DNA of 42,315 nucleotides from Cognaticolwellia sediminilitoris (lineage in GTDB: Bacteria; Pseudomonadota; Gammaproteobacteria; Enterobacterales; Alteromonadaceae): NCBI GenBank assembly GCA_002104535.1, contig NBOG01000017.1:1-42315 (forward strand), given 5' to 3'. The position numbers and the translations under genes were made by a program. The notes under the pieces are model-generated. The model did no database searches and was not told where the DNA came from. It was given only the letters and a program-made list of their open reading frames with translations. Below are positions 8,595 through 18,401 of this stretch, piece by piece; the first letter of the stretch is position 1; the number at the start of each line of letters is the position of its first letter.

Positions 8595-11495
8595 ATGACT
8601 ACTCAATATAATGACTCTTTATCTTTGAACGAGTTAGAGCAAAGACAAAACTTTATTCGTCGCCACATTGGCCCGAATGAAGCACAAACACAGGCGATGT
8701 TAAAAGAACTTGGCGCTGAATCTGTTGATGCTCTTATCGATGAAATTGTTCCAAGCGACATTCGTTTAGCTGATTTACCTGCTATCGAAGAAAGTAAAAC
8801 TGAAGTACAAGCACTAGCTGACTTAAAAGCGGTTGCTAGCTTGAACAAAGTAAACGATACATATATTGGTTTAGGTTACTACGGCACACTAACACCTAAC
8901 GTTATTTTACGTAACGTGTTAGAAAATCCAGGCTGGTACACGGCTTATACGCCTTACCAACCAGAAATTGCACAAGGGCGTTTAGAATCATTATTAAACT
9001 TCCAACAAATGTGTATCGACCTTACAGGTTTAGACCTAGCGTCAGCATCCTTATTGGATGAAGGCACAGCTGCTGCTGAGGCAATGGCGTTAGCAAAACG
9101 TGTTTCTAAAAACAAAAAATCAAATTTATTCTTCATCTCAAGTGACGTTTATCCACAAACTATTGACGTGGTAAAACAACGCGCTGAAATGTTTGGTTTT
9201 GATATTGTTGTAGCGCCTGCTGACGAAGTAGTTGAGCACGACGTATTTGGTGCATTATTACAATACCCAAGTGCAACAGGTGAAGTACGTGACATTAGCG
9301 ATTTAATTGCCAAAGTACACGAGAATAAAGGCATTGTTGCCGTTGCGGCTGACATCATGAGTTTAGTGCTATTAAAAGCACCGGGCGAATTAGGTGCAGA
9401 TGCCGTGATCGGTTCAAGCCAACGTTTTGGTGTTCCAATGGGCTACGGCGGACCACACGCAGCGTTTTTCACGACTTCTGACAAGTACAAACGTTCAATT
9501 CCGGGTCGTATTATCGGTGTATCAAAAGATTCGCGCGATAACCCAGCACTGCGTATGGCAATGCAAACACGCGAGCAACACATTCGTCGTGAAAAAGCCA
9601 ACTCAAACATTTGTACTGCACAGGTTTTATTAGCGAACATGGCGGCATTTTACGCGGTTTACCATGGCCCTAAAGGCTTAAGAATTATTGCCGAGCGTAT
9701 TCACCGTTTTGCTGATATTTTATGTTTAGGTACCGCAAGTAAAGGCTTAACAGCTGTTCACGCTAACTACTTCGACACCTTAACGTTTAACGTTGATAAC
9801 AAAGACGAGATTGTGGCGCGCGCTTTAGCAGCAGGTGTTAACTTCCGTACAGACGTTGACGGTCAAATCAGTATTTCATTAGATGAAACAACGACACGTG
9901 AAAACGTTCAAGGCTTATTTGATATTTTATTAGGCGCAGGTCACGGTTTAGACGTTGCTGCACTTGATAAGCAAGTTATTGACTGTGGTCACTCATCAAT
10001 TCCTGCATCATTAAAACGTGAATCTGCAATTTTAACGCATCCAGTATTTAACTCGTATCACAGTGAAACTGAGATGCTACGTTACATCAAAAAATTAGAA
10101 AACAAAGATTTAGCATTGAACCACTCAATGATCTCTTTGGGCTCTTGTACCATGAAGCTAAATGCAACAGCGCAAATGATCCCAGTATCATGGCCTGAAT
10201 TTGCCAACATGCATCCGTTTGCGCCAATTGACCAAGCGCAAGGTTACAAGAAAATGATTGATGAGTTGGGTGATTGGTTAGTTGAATTAACCGGTTACGA
10301 CAACATTTCAATGCAGCCAAACTCAGGTGCACAAGGTGAATACGCAGGCTTAATCGCGATTCACAAATACCACGAAAGCCGTGGCGATGGCCATCGTAAC
10401 ATTTGTTTAATTCCTGCTTCTGCGCATGGTACTAACCCAGCATCAGCGATGATGGTTGGTATGAAAGTAGTAGTAGTTGATTGTGATAAAGAAGGTAACG
10501 TTGACATGAACGACTTGCGCGCTAAAGCAAGTGAGTTAGCCGAAAACCTGTCTTGTATCATGATCACATACCCGTCAACTCACGGTGTTTATGAAACAAC
10601 GATTGCTGAAATTTGCAATGTTGTACACGAACATGGCGGCCAAGTTTACCTTGATGGCGCAAACATGAACGCACAAGTTGGTGTTACATCACCAGGCTTT
10701 ATTGGCGCTGATGTTTCACACTTAAACTTACACAAAACCTTCGCTATTCCACATGGCGGTGGCGGTCCTGGTATGGGTCCTATCGGCGTAAAAGCGCATT
10801 TAGCACCATTTTTACCAGACCATGCCTTAATCAATGTCAACGAAGACACTAAAGGTAACGGCGCAGTATCTGCTGCACCATACGGTAGTGCTGGTATTTT
10901 ATGTATCTCATACCTTTACGTTGCCTTACTAGGTAAAAAAGGTGTTACAGACGCAACTAAATACGCGATTACTAACGCCAACTACTTAGCGAAAAAACTG
11001 GGCGAGCATTTCCCAATTTTATATGCAGGTAAAAACGGTCGTGTAGCACACGAATGTATCGTTGATTTACGCCCACTAAAAGCAACATCAGGCGTTACAG
11101 AAGTTGATATTGCTAAGCGTTTAAATGACTACGGTTTCCACGCACCAACTATGTCGTTCCCAGTAGCTGGCACGTTCATGATTGAGCCAACTGAGTCTGA
11201 GTCAAAAGTTGAACTAGATCGTTTCATTGAAGCTATGGTGTCAATTCGTGATGAAGTGCGTAAAGTTGAATCAGGTGAGTGGACAAGCGAAGATAACCCA
11301 CTACACAACGCGCCACACACACTAGCAGACATTACAGCACCTTGGGACCGTGGTTACACGATTCAACAAGCCGTATTCCCTGTGCCTGCTGCAGCAGCGA
11401 ACAAATTCTGGCCAACCGTTAACCGTATAGATGATGTATACGGCGACCGTAACCTAATTTGTAGTTGCCCTCCGGTTTCTACTTATCAAGACTAG
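8595..11495 (+). CDS. gcvP: Glycine dehydrogenase (decarboxylating), P protein
   Basis: The pyridoxal-phosphate enzyme that decarboxylates glycine and loads the aminomethyl group on GcvH. The 966-residue single chain is the long, fused (alpha plus beta) form typical of Proteobacteria. The N-terminal half contains [10 protein letters not shown] and [14 protein letters not shown]. The C-terminal half contains the PLP-lysine in [18 protein letters not shown] (K714), preceded by [12 protein letters not shown], and it ends [16 protein letters not shown]. The ribosome site ahead of the ATG is weak. It is the last gene of the operon, closed by the terminator at 11521-11546. Confidence 0.98.
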   Translation: MTTQYNDSLSLNELEQRQNFIRRHIGPNEAQTQAMLKELGAESVDALIDEIVPSDIRLADLPAIEESKTEVQALADLKAVASLNKVNDTYIGLGYYGTLTPNVILRNVLENPGWYTAYTPYQPEIAQGRLESLLNFQQMCIDLTGLDLASASLLDEGTAAAEAMALAKRVSKNKKSNLFFISSDVYPQTIDVVKQRAEMFGFDIVVAPADEVVEHDVFGALLQYPSATGEVRDISDLIAKVHENKGIVAVAADIMSLVLLKAPGELGADAVIGSSQRFGVPMGYGGPHAAFFTTSDKYKRSIPGRIIGVSKDSRDNPALRMAMQTREQHIRREKANSNICTAQVLLANMAAFYAVYHGPKGLRIIAERIHRFADILCLGTASKGLTAVHANYFDTLTFNVDNKDEIVARALAAGVNFRTDVDGQISISLDETTTRENVQGLFDILLGAGHGLDVAALDKQVIDCGHSSIPASLKRESAILTHPVFNSYHSETEMLRYIKKLENKDLALNHSMISLGSCTMKLNATAQMIPVSWPEFANMHPFAPIDQAQGYKKMIDELGDWLVELTGYDNISMQPNSGAQGEYAGLIAIHKYHESRGDGHRNICLIPASAHGTNPASAMMVGMKVVVVDCDKEGNVDMNDLRAKASELAENLSCIMITYPSTHGVYETTIAEICNVVHEHGGQVYLDGANMNAQVGVTSPGFIGADVSHLNLHKTFAIPHGGGGPGMGPIGVKAHLAPFLPDHALINVNEDTKGNGAVSAAPYGSAGILCISYLYVALLGKKGVTDATKYAITNANYLAKKLGEHFPILYAGKNGRVAHECIVDLRPLKATSGVTEVDIAKRLNDYGFHAPTMSFPVAGTFMIEPTESESKVELDRFIEAMVSIRDEVRKVESGEWTSEDNPLHNAPHTLADITAPWDRGYTIQQAVFPVPAAAANKFWPTVNRIDDVYGDRNLICSCPPVSTYQD

Positions 11496-11520
11496 TAACT
11501 TATTGATATAAAATAATAAA

Positions 11521-11546
11521 AAGCGAGCTACGGCTCGCTTTTTTGT
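11521..11546 (+). terminator. Rho-independent terminator of gcvTHP
   Basis: AGCGAGC-TACG-GCTCGCT forms a 7-bp GC-rich stem with a 4-base loop, followed at once by TTTTTG and more T. It sits 26 bases after the gcvP stop. Confidence 0.9.
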
Positions 11547-11567
11547 TTTTATATGCTTAATATATAA

Positions 11568-11707
11568 AAGTAGGGTCAGATACACATTAAATTTCAGCAG
11601 CGTTTTTCTCATAGTAAATAACCCGATGACCCGTTCTTACGAAGTTTTTGGATGCTAGTTTTAAAAATCAAATGAACAATTTTGTTAATGTGTACCTGAC
11701 CCTATTT
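11568..11707. repeat. REPIN-like element, copy 1
   Basis: This 140-bp unit begins AGTAGGGTCAGATACACATT and ends with the inverted form TTAATGTGTACCTGACCCTA. The inside near the left end (CAGCAGCGTTTTTC, TAAATAACCCG) resembles copy 2. It lies between the gcv terminator and a sugar dehydrogenase gene, ending 51 bp ahead of that start. The frame of the dehydrogenase stays open into the repeat, but that part is not a plausible protein start. Confidence 0.85.
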
Positions 11708-11758
11708 ATTACAACCACTAAACCGAAATATTACTCGATTTCATCAGGAATAACGATT

Positions 11759-12937
11759 ATGGCACTCCTAAAACAGATCAAATTACTTAGGTTCAAGTTA
11801 CTTAGCATTAGGTTACGACAAAAACTGTTTTTGCCATTTTTTGCTTGTGTGTATATGCCTTTTTTCGTTAATAGCGCCGAAGTAAAAGAGACTAACTATG
11901 TAACAACAAAGACAAACCTTGTCTCGCAGTTGTATTATGCTGATTCTGGAATTCCTTGGGGTATGGCGTGGTTACCTAATGGTGATTTGTTAATTACCTT
12001 TCGAAGTGGCGAGTTAAAAGTCGTCAATAAAGACAGCTGTAGAGCAGAAAAAATTACCGGAGTGCCGAAGGTAGCTGCGGGAGGTCAAGGCGGTTTGCTT
12101 GATATCGCTTTGCATCCAAACTATGCCAATAACGCGTGGCTGTATTTATCTTATGCAAAATCTGACGGCAACGGCAATAAAAGTACCGCCATTATGCGGG
12201 CAAAATTCGATGGTAAAAGCCTAAGCGAGCAAGAAGATATTTATATTGCTCAGGCTTATAGTAATAAAAGTTCTCATTTTGGCAGTCGTTTAGTATTTGA
12301 TAACCAAGGTTATTTGTATTTTTCTATTGGTGATAGAGGGCAAAGAGATATTAATCCTCAGGATATTACCCGTGATGGCGGTAAAGTGTATCGAATATAT
12401 GACGACGGCCGTATACCCGAGGATAACCCCTTTGTTAAAACTAATGGCGCTAAAACTGCAATTTATTCCTACGGTCACCGCAACCCGCAAGGTATGGCTA
12501 AGCACCCTATAACGGGCGATATTTTTAGTCATGAGCACGGTCCGCGTGGTGGTGATGAAGTTAACCTGATTGCTAAAGGTAAAAATTATGGCTGGCCAGT
12601 GATTAGTTATGGCATTAATTATTCGGGTACTGCTTTTACCGACTTAACGAAAAAGCAGGGTATGGAGCAACCTTTATGGTACTGGGATCCCTCAATAGCT
12701 CCTTCAGGTATGACGTTTGTAACCAGTGACAAGTATCCCAATTGGCAAGGCAATATTCTGGTTGGTTCATTAAAATTTGGTCAGGTCGTGATGCTAACAC
12801 TAGACGGTGAGCAAGTTGTTAAGGCTGAAGTTGTTAAAGAAGGCCTAAGCCGTGTGCGTAATGTAAAACAGGGCCCTGATGGTTTTATCTATGTAGCGGT
12901 TGATAGTCAGGGGATTTATAGATTTAACTTCAAGTAA
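11759..12937 (+). CDS. PQQ-dependent sugar dehydrogenase family protein (YliI/Asd-like), exported
   Basis: A six-bladed beta-propeller oxidoreductase of the soluble glucose/aldose dehydrogenase family (GSDH). The protein (392 residues from this ATG) begins with a basic stretch and a hydrophobic segment (KLFLPFFACVYMPFFVNSA) that should export it to the periplasm. Family motifs are GIPWGMAWLPNGDLLITFRSGEL, LLDIALHPNYANN, FGSRLVFDNQGYLYFSIGDRG, YGHRNPQGMAKHP and HGPRGGDEVN, which include the histidines and arginines expected near the cofactor. AGGAA stands 8 bases before the ATG, so this start is preferred over the upstream ATG at 11648 inside the repeat. The gene is bracketed by repeat copies 1 and 2. 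The actual substrate is unknown. Confidence 0.88.
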   Translation: MALLKQIKLLRFKLLSIRLRQKLFLPFFACVYMPFFVNSAEVKETNYVTTKTNLVSQLYYADSGIPWGMAWLPNGDLLITFRSGELKVVNKDSCRAEKITGVPKVAAGGQGGLLDIALHPNYANNAWLYLSYAKSDGNGNKSTAIMRAKFDGKSLSEQEDIYIAQAYSNKSSHFGSRLVFDNQGYLYFSIGDRGQRDINPQDITRDGGKVYRIYDDGRIPEDNPFVKTNGAKTAIYSYGHRNPQGMAKHPITGDIFSHEHGPRGGDEVNLIAKGKNYGWPVISYGINYSGTAFTDLTKKQGMEQPLWYWDPSIAPSGMTFVTSDKYPNWQGNILVGSLKFGQVVMLTLDGEQVVKAEVVKEGLSRVRNVKQGPDGFIYVAVDSQGIYRFNFK

Positions 12938-12951
12938 AGCGGGGCATATTA

Positions 12952-13099
12952 AAAGTAGGGTCAGATACACATTAATTTTTTAGCAGCGTTTTTCGCAAGG
13001 TAAACATCCCGTGAAGCCTTGTCATACCTGGCTATATGGGATTGTATTCAATAAGTGAAATGAGTAAATCTTGTTAATGTGTATCTGACCCTACTTTTT
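12952..13099. repeat. REPIN-like element, copy 2
   Basis: A 148-bp unit with inverted ends GGGTCAGATACACATTAA and TTAATGTGTATCTGACCC. The interior holds AGCAGCGTTTTTCGCAAGG near the left end and ATTCAATAAGTGAAATGAG near the right, shared in part with copies 1 and 3. It lies between the dehydrogenase and the following membrane-protein gene. Confidence 0.87.
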
Positions 13100-13177
13100 T
13101 TTAAATTTTACAAATAACAAACATTGTGCATATATTAGTCTCATTATTAATATTACTTAAATTTAATGGAGAATATT

Positions 13178-13747
13178 ATGTCGGTCAGTATGTTGCAGCT
13201 GTGGCTGCCTATTTTATTGGGTGGAGTTTTTGCTTGGATTGCCAGCAGTATCATCCATATGGTTTTCAAATACCATAACCATGATTATAATAAATTGGAT
13301 AATGAAAGCGACGTTTCAGTCGCTTTAGGAAGAAGTCATCCCACCCCGGGTATTTATACACTGCCACATTGCTCAGATATGAAAGAAATGGGCGATACAA
13401 GTGTTCAACAAAAATTTAATGACGGCCCAGTAGCTATGATCAGCATTTTTCCTAATGGTTTACCTCCAATGGGTAAGTTGCTGATTTTACAGTTTATCTA
13501 TTTCGTTTTAGGTTGTGCTTTTATTGCTTATTTGGCAAGTTCAGTTATGCCTGCGGGCGCAGAATATATGCAAGTATTTAAATATGTGGCTACCGTAGGT
13601 TTCATAGCTTTTGGCTTTGCTAATATTCCTTATAGTATTTGGTATGGCCACCCTTGGGCTGTAACGGCAAGGTTTATGCTCGATGCTTTGATTTATGCCT
13701 TAGTAGTTGCCGGTACTTTTACTTGGTTATGGCCAACGATCTCTTAA
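13178..13747 (+). CDS. Conserved hypothetical membrane protein, four predicted segments
   Basis: I do not recognise a named family. The 189-residue protein starts at the ATG with GGAG 6 bases upstream; an in-frame ATG at 13166 lies on the ribosome site itself and is rejected. Four hydrophobic stretches are visible: about residues 4-28 (LWLPILLGGVFAWIASSIIH), 100-125, 130-155 and 165-187. Between the first and second is a soluble loop with LGRSHPTPGIYTLPHC and the run FPNGLPPMGK. The short spacing to the REPIN before it and its isolation give no functional clue. The start and reality of the gene are well supported. Confidence 0.75.
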   Translation: MSVSMLQLWLPILLGGVFAWIASSIIHMVFKYHNHDYNKLDNESDVSVALGRSHPTPGIYTLPHCSDMKEMGDTSVQQKFNDGPVAMISIFPNGLPPMGKLLILQFIYFVLGCAFIAYLASSVMPAGAEYMQVFKYVATVGFIAFGFANIPYSIWYGHPWAVTARFMLDALIYALVVAGTFTWLWPTIS

Positions 13748-13776
13748 GCTTAACTTGAGCTAGCTATAGTCTTTTA

Positions 13777-14664
13777 TTAGTTCTTATTTGGCGGTTGGAA
13801 TAACCACAGTACGGCAGGTACAAATTGCGATCGCCACATAGCTTCATGATGCCGGCCATGGGCTACTGTTGTGAACATCAATTCGGCGTTTGTGTTGTCA
13901 GCGTTTTGAGCCTTCAGTTGCTGTTGTACAGCGACAAAATCTGACAGCATTTCATCACCTTCAGCTTCACCCATCAGAAAAAACAGTCGTTGTGGCTGGT
14001 CAATTGTGTGTTGTTGTAAAAATTGAGTTAAATCAGATGCAATCCAGTACGATGGAGAGAATACACCAGCTTTACCAAACGTTTGTGGGTGTTTTAATGC
14101 GGCGAAGTGGCTGGTAAGCCCGCCGAGCGAGCTGCCCATGATACCCGTATTTTTACGGTCACTAAGCGTGTTAAAACGCTTGTCGATATATGGTTTGACT
14201 TGATTGACGATAAAATCTAAATAGCCGTTAGTTTCTGATTTACCGTATTCGGCGTGATCCCAAGGGTTAAGCTCTGTTATGCGTTTTTCACCGCCGTTAT
14301 CTATACCAACCACAATCAACTCTAATTGATGACTGCGCGCTAATGTGTTGAGTGCTTCATCAACTCCCCACTCACCGCTGTAGCTGCTAAATTCATCAAA
14401 TAAGTTTTGGCCATCGTGCATGTAAAGTACAGGATAACGTTTATGTGTGGCGTCGTAGTTAGGTGGTAAATATATTCGAATTGTACGGCTGCGCTGTAAA
14501 TCTTTCATTTCTAAGGTGATTAAAGGCTGCACATTGTCTGCGGCGGTGTGGCGTTTATCTATTTGTGGTGAAGGCGTCGAAGAGGGCGAGGAAACATACC
14601 AACCGAGCCCGAAAGATAGTGAGATCACGATAAGGGCTCTGGCTATTTTTTTTATTATAATCAT
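13777..14664 (-). CDS. Alpha/beta-hydrolase of the esterase D / IroE-like family, exported
   Basis: A putative carboxylic-ester hydrolase acting outside the cytoplasm. The 295-residue protein has an N-terminal hydrophobic segment (ALIVISLSFGLGWYVS) that is a signal peptide or anchor. The body follows the Esterase (PF00756) pattern: RIYLPPNYD, YPVLYMHDGQNLFDE, WGVDEAL, the nucleophile elbow GSSLGG with the catalytic serine, and the probable catalytic histidine in HGRHHEAMW near the C-terminus. The likely acid lies in LFFLMGEAEGDE. Substrates of the family include siderophore and short acyl esters; nothing in the neighbourhood decides. It converges with the preceding membrane-protein gene, 29 bp between stops. 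Confidence 0.85.
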   Translation of the reverse strand: MIIIKKIARALIVISLSFGLGWYVSSPSSTPSPQIDKRHTAADNVQPLITLEMKDLQRSRTIRIYLPPNYDATHKRYPVLYMHDGQNLFDEFSSYSGEWGVDEALNTLARSHQLELIVVGIDNGGEKRITELNPWDHAEYGKSETNGYLDFIVNQVKPYIDKRFNTLSDRKNTGIMGSSLGGLTSHFAALKHPQTFGKAGVFSPSYWIASDLTQFLQQHTIDQPQRLFFLMGEAEGDEMLSDFVAVQQQLKAQNADNTNAELMFTTVAHGRHHEAMWRSQFVPAVLWLFQPPNKN

Positions 14665-14778
14665 GTAGATATTAAAGCTCCGTATAAATTTTATAGACAG
14701 GGAAATTATTTGAGACGTCTAATTCAAGCAAGATAAGGCATAAGCGCTTTTTATTCAACTGACATGGATATTAATAAT

Positions 14779-14922
14779 AGTAGGGTCAGATACACATTAA
14801 ATTTTTCCCGGGTTATTTAGGCAAGTAAACAACCCGCAGAGTTATGTTCTATCGGGCCTAAGGATATTTATTCAAGGAATGAAATGGCTAAAAATTTTTA
14901 ATGTGTATCTGACCCTACTTTT
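14779..14922. repeat. REPIN-like element, copy 3
   Basis: A 144-bp unit with inverted ends GGGTCAGATACACATTAA and TTAATGTGTATCTGACCC. The interior (GGCAAGTAAACAACCCG and TATTCAAGGAATGAAATGG) is recognisably related to copy 2, so the whole unit and not only its ends has been copied. It stands in the 342-bp gap between the esterase and the next gene. Confidence 0.87.
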
Positions 14923-14938
14923 TTTATTAGCGAAAAGC

Positions 14939-14980
14939 ACACTCTGCCATTGTTGATACATATCGGCAGTGGCAGAGTGT
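14939..14980. terminator. Strong hairpin, possible terminator
   Basis: CACTCTGCCA and TGGCAGAGTG form a 10-bp perfect stem (extendable by one pair) around a 20-base loop. On the minus strand it lies 27 bases after the stop of the gene at 15007-15528, so it may end that transcript; on either strand the following T-run is weak. Confidence 0.5.
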
Positions 14981-15006
14981 TATTTTATTATAAAAACAAG
15001 CGGTTA

Positions 15007-15528
15007 TTACATTCTGATTCTTGTTACTATTCGAGGGTCTAGATAGGTTTGCGGCTTCGAGGGATTTGAAGCTTCTGTTGCTATAGTGTATTTATAAGCG
15101 ATATCAACCGGACTGTTTTTAGGGATCTTACCTGTTACGATAGTTCTAAAAGTGATTTTTTGGAATGGGCTCCACAAGATGGCAATTTTTTTATTGATAA
15201 TTCGATAACCGTTAGCACTATTATCATCAGCAACAACCGCTTGCCAGCAACCAACAGTTTCTTGTCTAATTTCATGATCTTTAAGTAATACAGAAACCAA
15301 ATTATGCTTACTATTTTTAAAGTCCACTGACACTATCTTATTGCTTTGCGGCTTGACTACATCAATCGGTAAACCCCTTTTATCAAGTACTGCATATAAA
15401 AAAGATACTGGGTCATCTTGGGTGTTTTTAGGGCAAGTTTGTATCTCGGCTGTGCGTTGGGCATTTGCACAGTTTGCTAACAAGAGCGGTATGAGTATTA
15501 CCCATACTCTTTTTAATATTACTTTCAT
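15007..15528 (-). CDS. Small exported protein of unknown function
   Basis: I do not recognise the family. The 173-residue protein has a signal peptide (MKVILKRVWVILIPLLLANC then ANAQ). The cut is more likely signal peptidase I after ANA than lipoprotein processing, because the residue before C20 is asparagine. The mature part has two further cysteines (CPKN and GCWQAV) that might pair. A strong AGGAGAT ribosome site precedes the ATG. It starts 42 bp after the stop of the large cyclase gene on the same strand, so the two are probably cotranscribed and possibly functionally linked. Confidence 0.7.
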   Translation of the reverse strand: MKVILKRVWVILIPLLLANCANAQRTAEIQTCPKNTQDDPVSFLYAVLDKRGLPIDVVKPQSNKIVSVDFKNSKHNLVSVLLKDHEIRQETVGCWQAVVADDNSANGYRIINKKIAILWSPFQKITFRTIVTGKIPKNSPVDIAYKYTIATEASNPSKPQTYLDPRIVTRIRM

Positions 15529-15570
15529 CTTTATCTCCTTTTTTGCTTTATTGTTTAATGGTTATTTCAG

Positions 15571-17838
15571 TTATTTTGAGGTTATATCAATAAACCTTTG
15601 GTTTTTAATGAGTGCTGCGAAATTTTCATCAGCATAAATGACCTCTTTGTCGTAGCCTTTATTGATTGCTTTAGTTAAAAAGTTTAAGGCGAGTTCATGA
15701 TTGTTCAGTGACAAATAACTTAGGCTGATTGTGTAGAGCAAATCGGGTAATAACTCTTCACTTTCAAGCTTTTTTAACAGTTTCATCGCTTGTTTTTCTT
15801 GTTGTGCTTTTGAGTAATACAAGGCTAAAGAAGCGAGTGTTTCATTGCTATTGTTATTAATCTCTAATAACTTTTCCGCTATTTTTATTGCTTGTTGGTA
15901 AGTCGTTACCACGAGTTCCTGTTTAGTTGGAATATGCTCATAGGATTCTGCAAGAAACCCCCAGTACCTGTGGTCATCAGGAGATAATTTAATTGCTTGT
16001 TGGTACATTTTTGCCGCTTGTTCGAAATCTTTTGTCATAAAATAGGCTGTGCCTAAATTGGAATAGGCCTCTTGGGTTTCTTTAATGGCAAGCGATTGCT
16101 TGAATACTTTTATACCAAGTTCGATATCACCATTACTGAAGTAGACCCCCCCTAAACTATTGTATGCTTCTGCATAATTAGGGTTCAACGCGATGACTTT
16201 TTTATACTCACGAATCGCCTTATCACTATGGCCTTGATAATATAAGTAGGTCGCATAATGATCATGAGCTTCACTGTTATTCGGTGCTGTTTGAATTGCT
16301 CTAACGAAGTATTGTTCAGCTAATGCCGGGTTATTTAAGTAATGTTGCGTGCGGGCTAAACCAATCAAGGCATCAACCGAGCTTAAATTGAGCGTGAGCG
16401 CTGCTTGAAAATTAGTTTCGGCATCGTGGAATTTTCCAGAAATTAAATAAAGTTTTCCTAAACTAACGTAAATTTCATATTGATAGCTGTTTGATTTTAA
16501 TATGCTCAAACAACTTTTTTCCGCTTGTTTAAAGTCATTAAATACGAGGGTTAATTTATACAACTCTATTTGGCTGTCACATAGACCGGCATAGGCTAAT
16601 TCGAAATTATCCTCAAGTTCAAGGGCCATGTTAAAGTGTTCTATCGCACTATTTACGTTGGGCTTTGTTTTGGGCTGACGTAAAAAATTCTTTGCCTGTA
16701 AATAAATGTCGTAAGCATTAGGGTTAATGCTATTTTTTATGTTGATTGCTTTTAATGACTGTGATGAAAGTAGCAGTTTAAGTGAACGGGTTATTTTATG
16801 GGCAATTTCGTCTTGTATCGCAAGAATATCATCAACTTTTCTATCATAGGTTTCTGTCCATAAATGAAATCCTGTTTTGGTCTCAATTAATTGAACTGTG
16901 ATCCTTATTTTATCTTCAGATCTTCGAACACTTCCTTCCACCAAATAATTAACTTTTAAGCGCTCTCGTACCATATCAGACGTGACATTTTCTGGTAATG
17001 ACCATGACGAGGTTCTTGAGGCGACTTTTAACTCTTTAATACGGCTAAGGATATTGAGTAGTTCTTCTGACAGACCTTCATTAAAATATTGATTATGAAT
17101 TTGTTTGCCAATGTGATGAAATTTTAAAACGGCAATGGAGTTTTCATCAATATGATCAGATGTAGTAGTAAGCTCTTGTGATTTTTTTGGAAAGGTGATG
17201 CTCTGTTGCCAAATAAAATAACTGCTTAGGCTTAGTAGTAGGCTGACAATTATAATTTTTTTATTAATCCCAACCCAAGATAAGACTTTAGACTCTTTAT
17301 TTATCCCTTGCTTAGTTATGTTGGGCGAACCATGATTTGTATCTAAAGGGTCCCATGTGAAAACCTCAATTTTAGCTTTAATATTTTTCAAAATTGGAAA
17401 ACCAATCGATTGAAAGTTATGGCTGGTTTTATCTTTGATTTGATTATAAAAATGCTCTGTTATAGCAATACCATTTGTCGGTGCTAAAGGCTCCAAGCGT
17501 GAGGTAACATTGACACCATCACCGAATATATCGTTATTTTCTTGAATAATGTCGCCTAAATGCAAAGCAATACGCAATTTTAGATTAGGAAATTCATCGA
17601 TGAGTTTGAGGATTTCAGATGTACAGTTTAAAGCATCTATTGTGCTACGAAATGTTGATAAGCTGCCGTCACCAATTTCTTTTATCCATGTTCCTTGATG
17701 CTTTTTAAGGGAGGACTTAATTATTTGCCGGTTCATTTCCAGTAAATATAGAGCGGTGCCTTCATCACTTTCCATCAGTGAAGAGTACCCGACAATATCG
17801 GTAAACATGATAACGGCAAGTTTGCGGTCGTGAAGCAT
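15571..17838 (-). CDS. Class III adenylate cyclase with TolB-like and TPR domains
   Basis: A single-span membrane protein of 755 residues. Residues 1-135 are a class III nucleotidyl cyclase domain with a complete catalytic set: metal aspartates D14 (MFTDIVGYSS) and D57 (EIGDGS), adenine-specifying K53 and D103 (NDIFGDGVN), transition-state N110 and R114 (NVTSRLE). This points to cAMP rather than cGMP. A transmembrane segment follows near 192-212 (IIIVSLLLSLSSYFIW). Then comes a TolB-like N-terminal domain (SIAVLKF...NQYFNEGLSEELLNILSR...YLVEGSVRR) and at least seven TPR units to the C-terminus. The architecture is known from proteobacterial cyclase sensors. The sensed signal is unknown. It is the first gene of a pair with 15007-15528. 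Confidence 0.9.
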   Translation of the reverse strand: MLHDRKLAVIMFTDIVGYSSLMESDEGTALYLLEMNRQIIKSSLKKHQGTWIKEIGDGSLSTFRSTIDALNCTSEILKLIDEFPNLKLRIALHLGDIIQENNDIFGDGVNVTSRLEPLAPTNGIAITEHFYNQIKDKTSHNFQSIGFPILKNIKAKIEVFTWDPLDTNHGSPNITKQGINKESKVLSWVGINKKIIIVSLLLSLSSYFIWQQSITFPKKSQELTTTSDHIDENSIAVLKFHHIGKQIHNQYFNEGLSEELLNILSRIKELKVASRTSSWSLPENVTSDMVRERLKVNYLVEGSVRRSEDKIRITVQLIETKTGFHLWTETYDRKVDDILAIQDEIAHKITRSLKLLLSSQSLKAINIKNSINPNAYDIYLQAKNFLRQPKTKPNVNSAIEHFNMALELEDNFELAYAGLCDSQIELYKLTLVFNDFKQAEKSCLSILKSNSYQYEIYVSLGKLYLISGKFHDAETNFQAALTLNLSSVDALIGLARTQHYLNNPALAEQYFVRAIQTAPNNSEAHDHYATYLYYQGHSDKAIREYKKVIALNPNYAEAYNSLGGVYFSNGDIELGIKVFKQSLAIKETQEAYSNLGTAYFMTKDFEQAAKMYQQAIKLSPDDHRYWGFLAESYEHIPTKQELVVTTYQQAIKIAEKLLEINNNSNETLASLALYYSKAQQEKQAMKLLKKLESEELLPDLLYTISLSYLSLNNHELALNFLTKAINKGYDKEVIYADENFAALIKNQRFIDITSK

Positions 17839-18401
17839 TTAACTCTCTCAAGCTTTGTATGAGAAATCAGGAATTTATACTCAATAACCTAAAAAAGCGT
17901 TTAATGCAGAGCGCATAAAATAAAGTATAGCAGTGAAAGAGAATAACGAAACAAGAGCGGTAAGATTAATATTCTGCTAACTAACTGAATTACTAAAGAA
18001 TCACCTAACTACTTTTCAAATAAGGCTTATGTACGAAAAAATATAGTTTTAATTACTATTAAAAATAGCTTAAAGCCCATGAAATCAGTGTTATAGGTCG
18101 TCAATAACAATAACCCCCGACTCTCTAATTAACCTGTATTTATATTACTCTCACCAACTAGGCTATTTACGCTACATTCATGGTTTAAACATATTTTGTT
18201 TGAAAGTTGATTTAGCGCAAGTATTGCTAATACTTAGCGTAAATTTTTAGGGAAATCATAGTTTTTATTCTATATTGATAAAGTGGCTTTACTTATGGCT
18301 TCTTCTCAAGTGAAGTTTCACTATAAGAAAAACTAATGTGAGCAAAAAAGCGAATTTTAAGCTCAATTAAAAAAACTCTACAATTTAATCAGGGACATAA
18401 T
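17839..18401. other. 563-bp divergent intergenic region
   Basis: No gene, tRNA or known riboswitch is seen. It must contain promoters for the cyclase (minus) and mscS (plus). One small hairpin, AAGTATT-GCT-AATACTT (18219-18235), lies in the mscS-proximal half, and AGGGA stands 8 bases before the mscS ATG. The rest is AT-rich and featureless to me. Confidence 0.6.

Noticed and set aside
11648-11758. N-terminal extension of the sugar dehydrogenase into the repeat
   Set aside because: The frame is open, but it encodes repeat sequence; the ATG at 11759 has an AGGAA site and is followed by a signal peptide.
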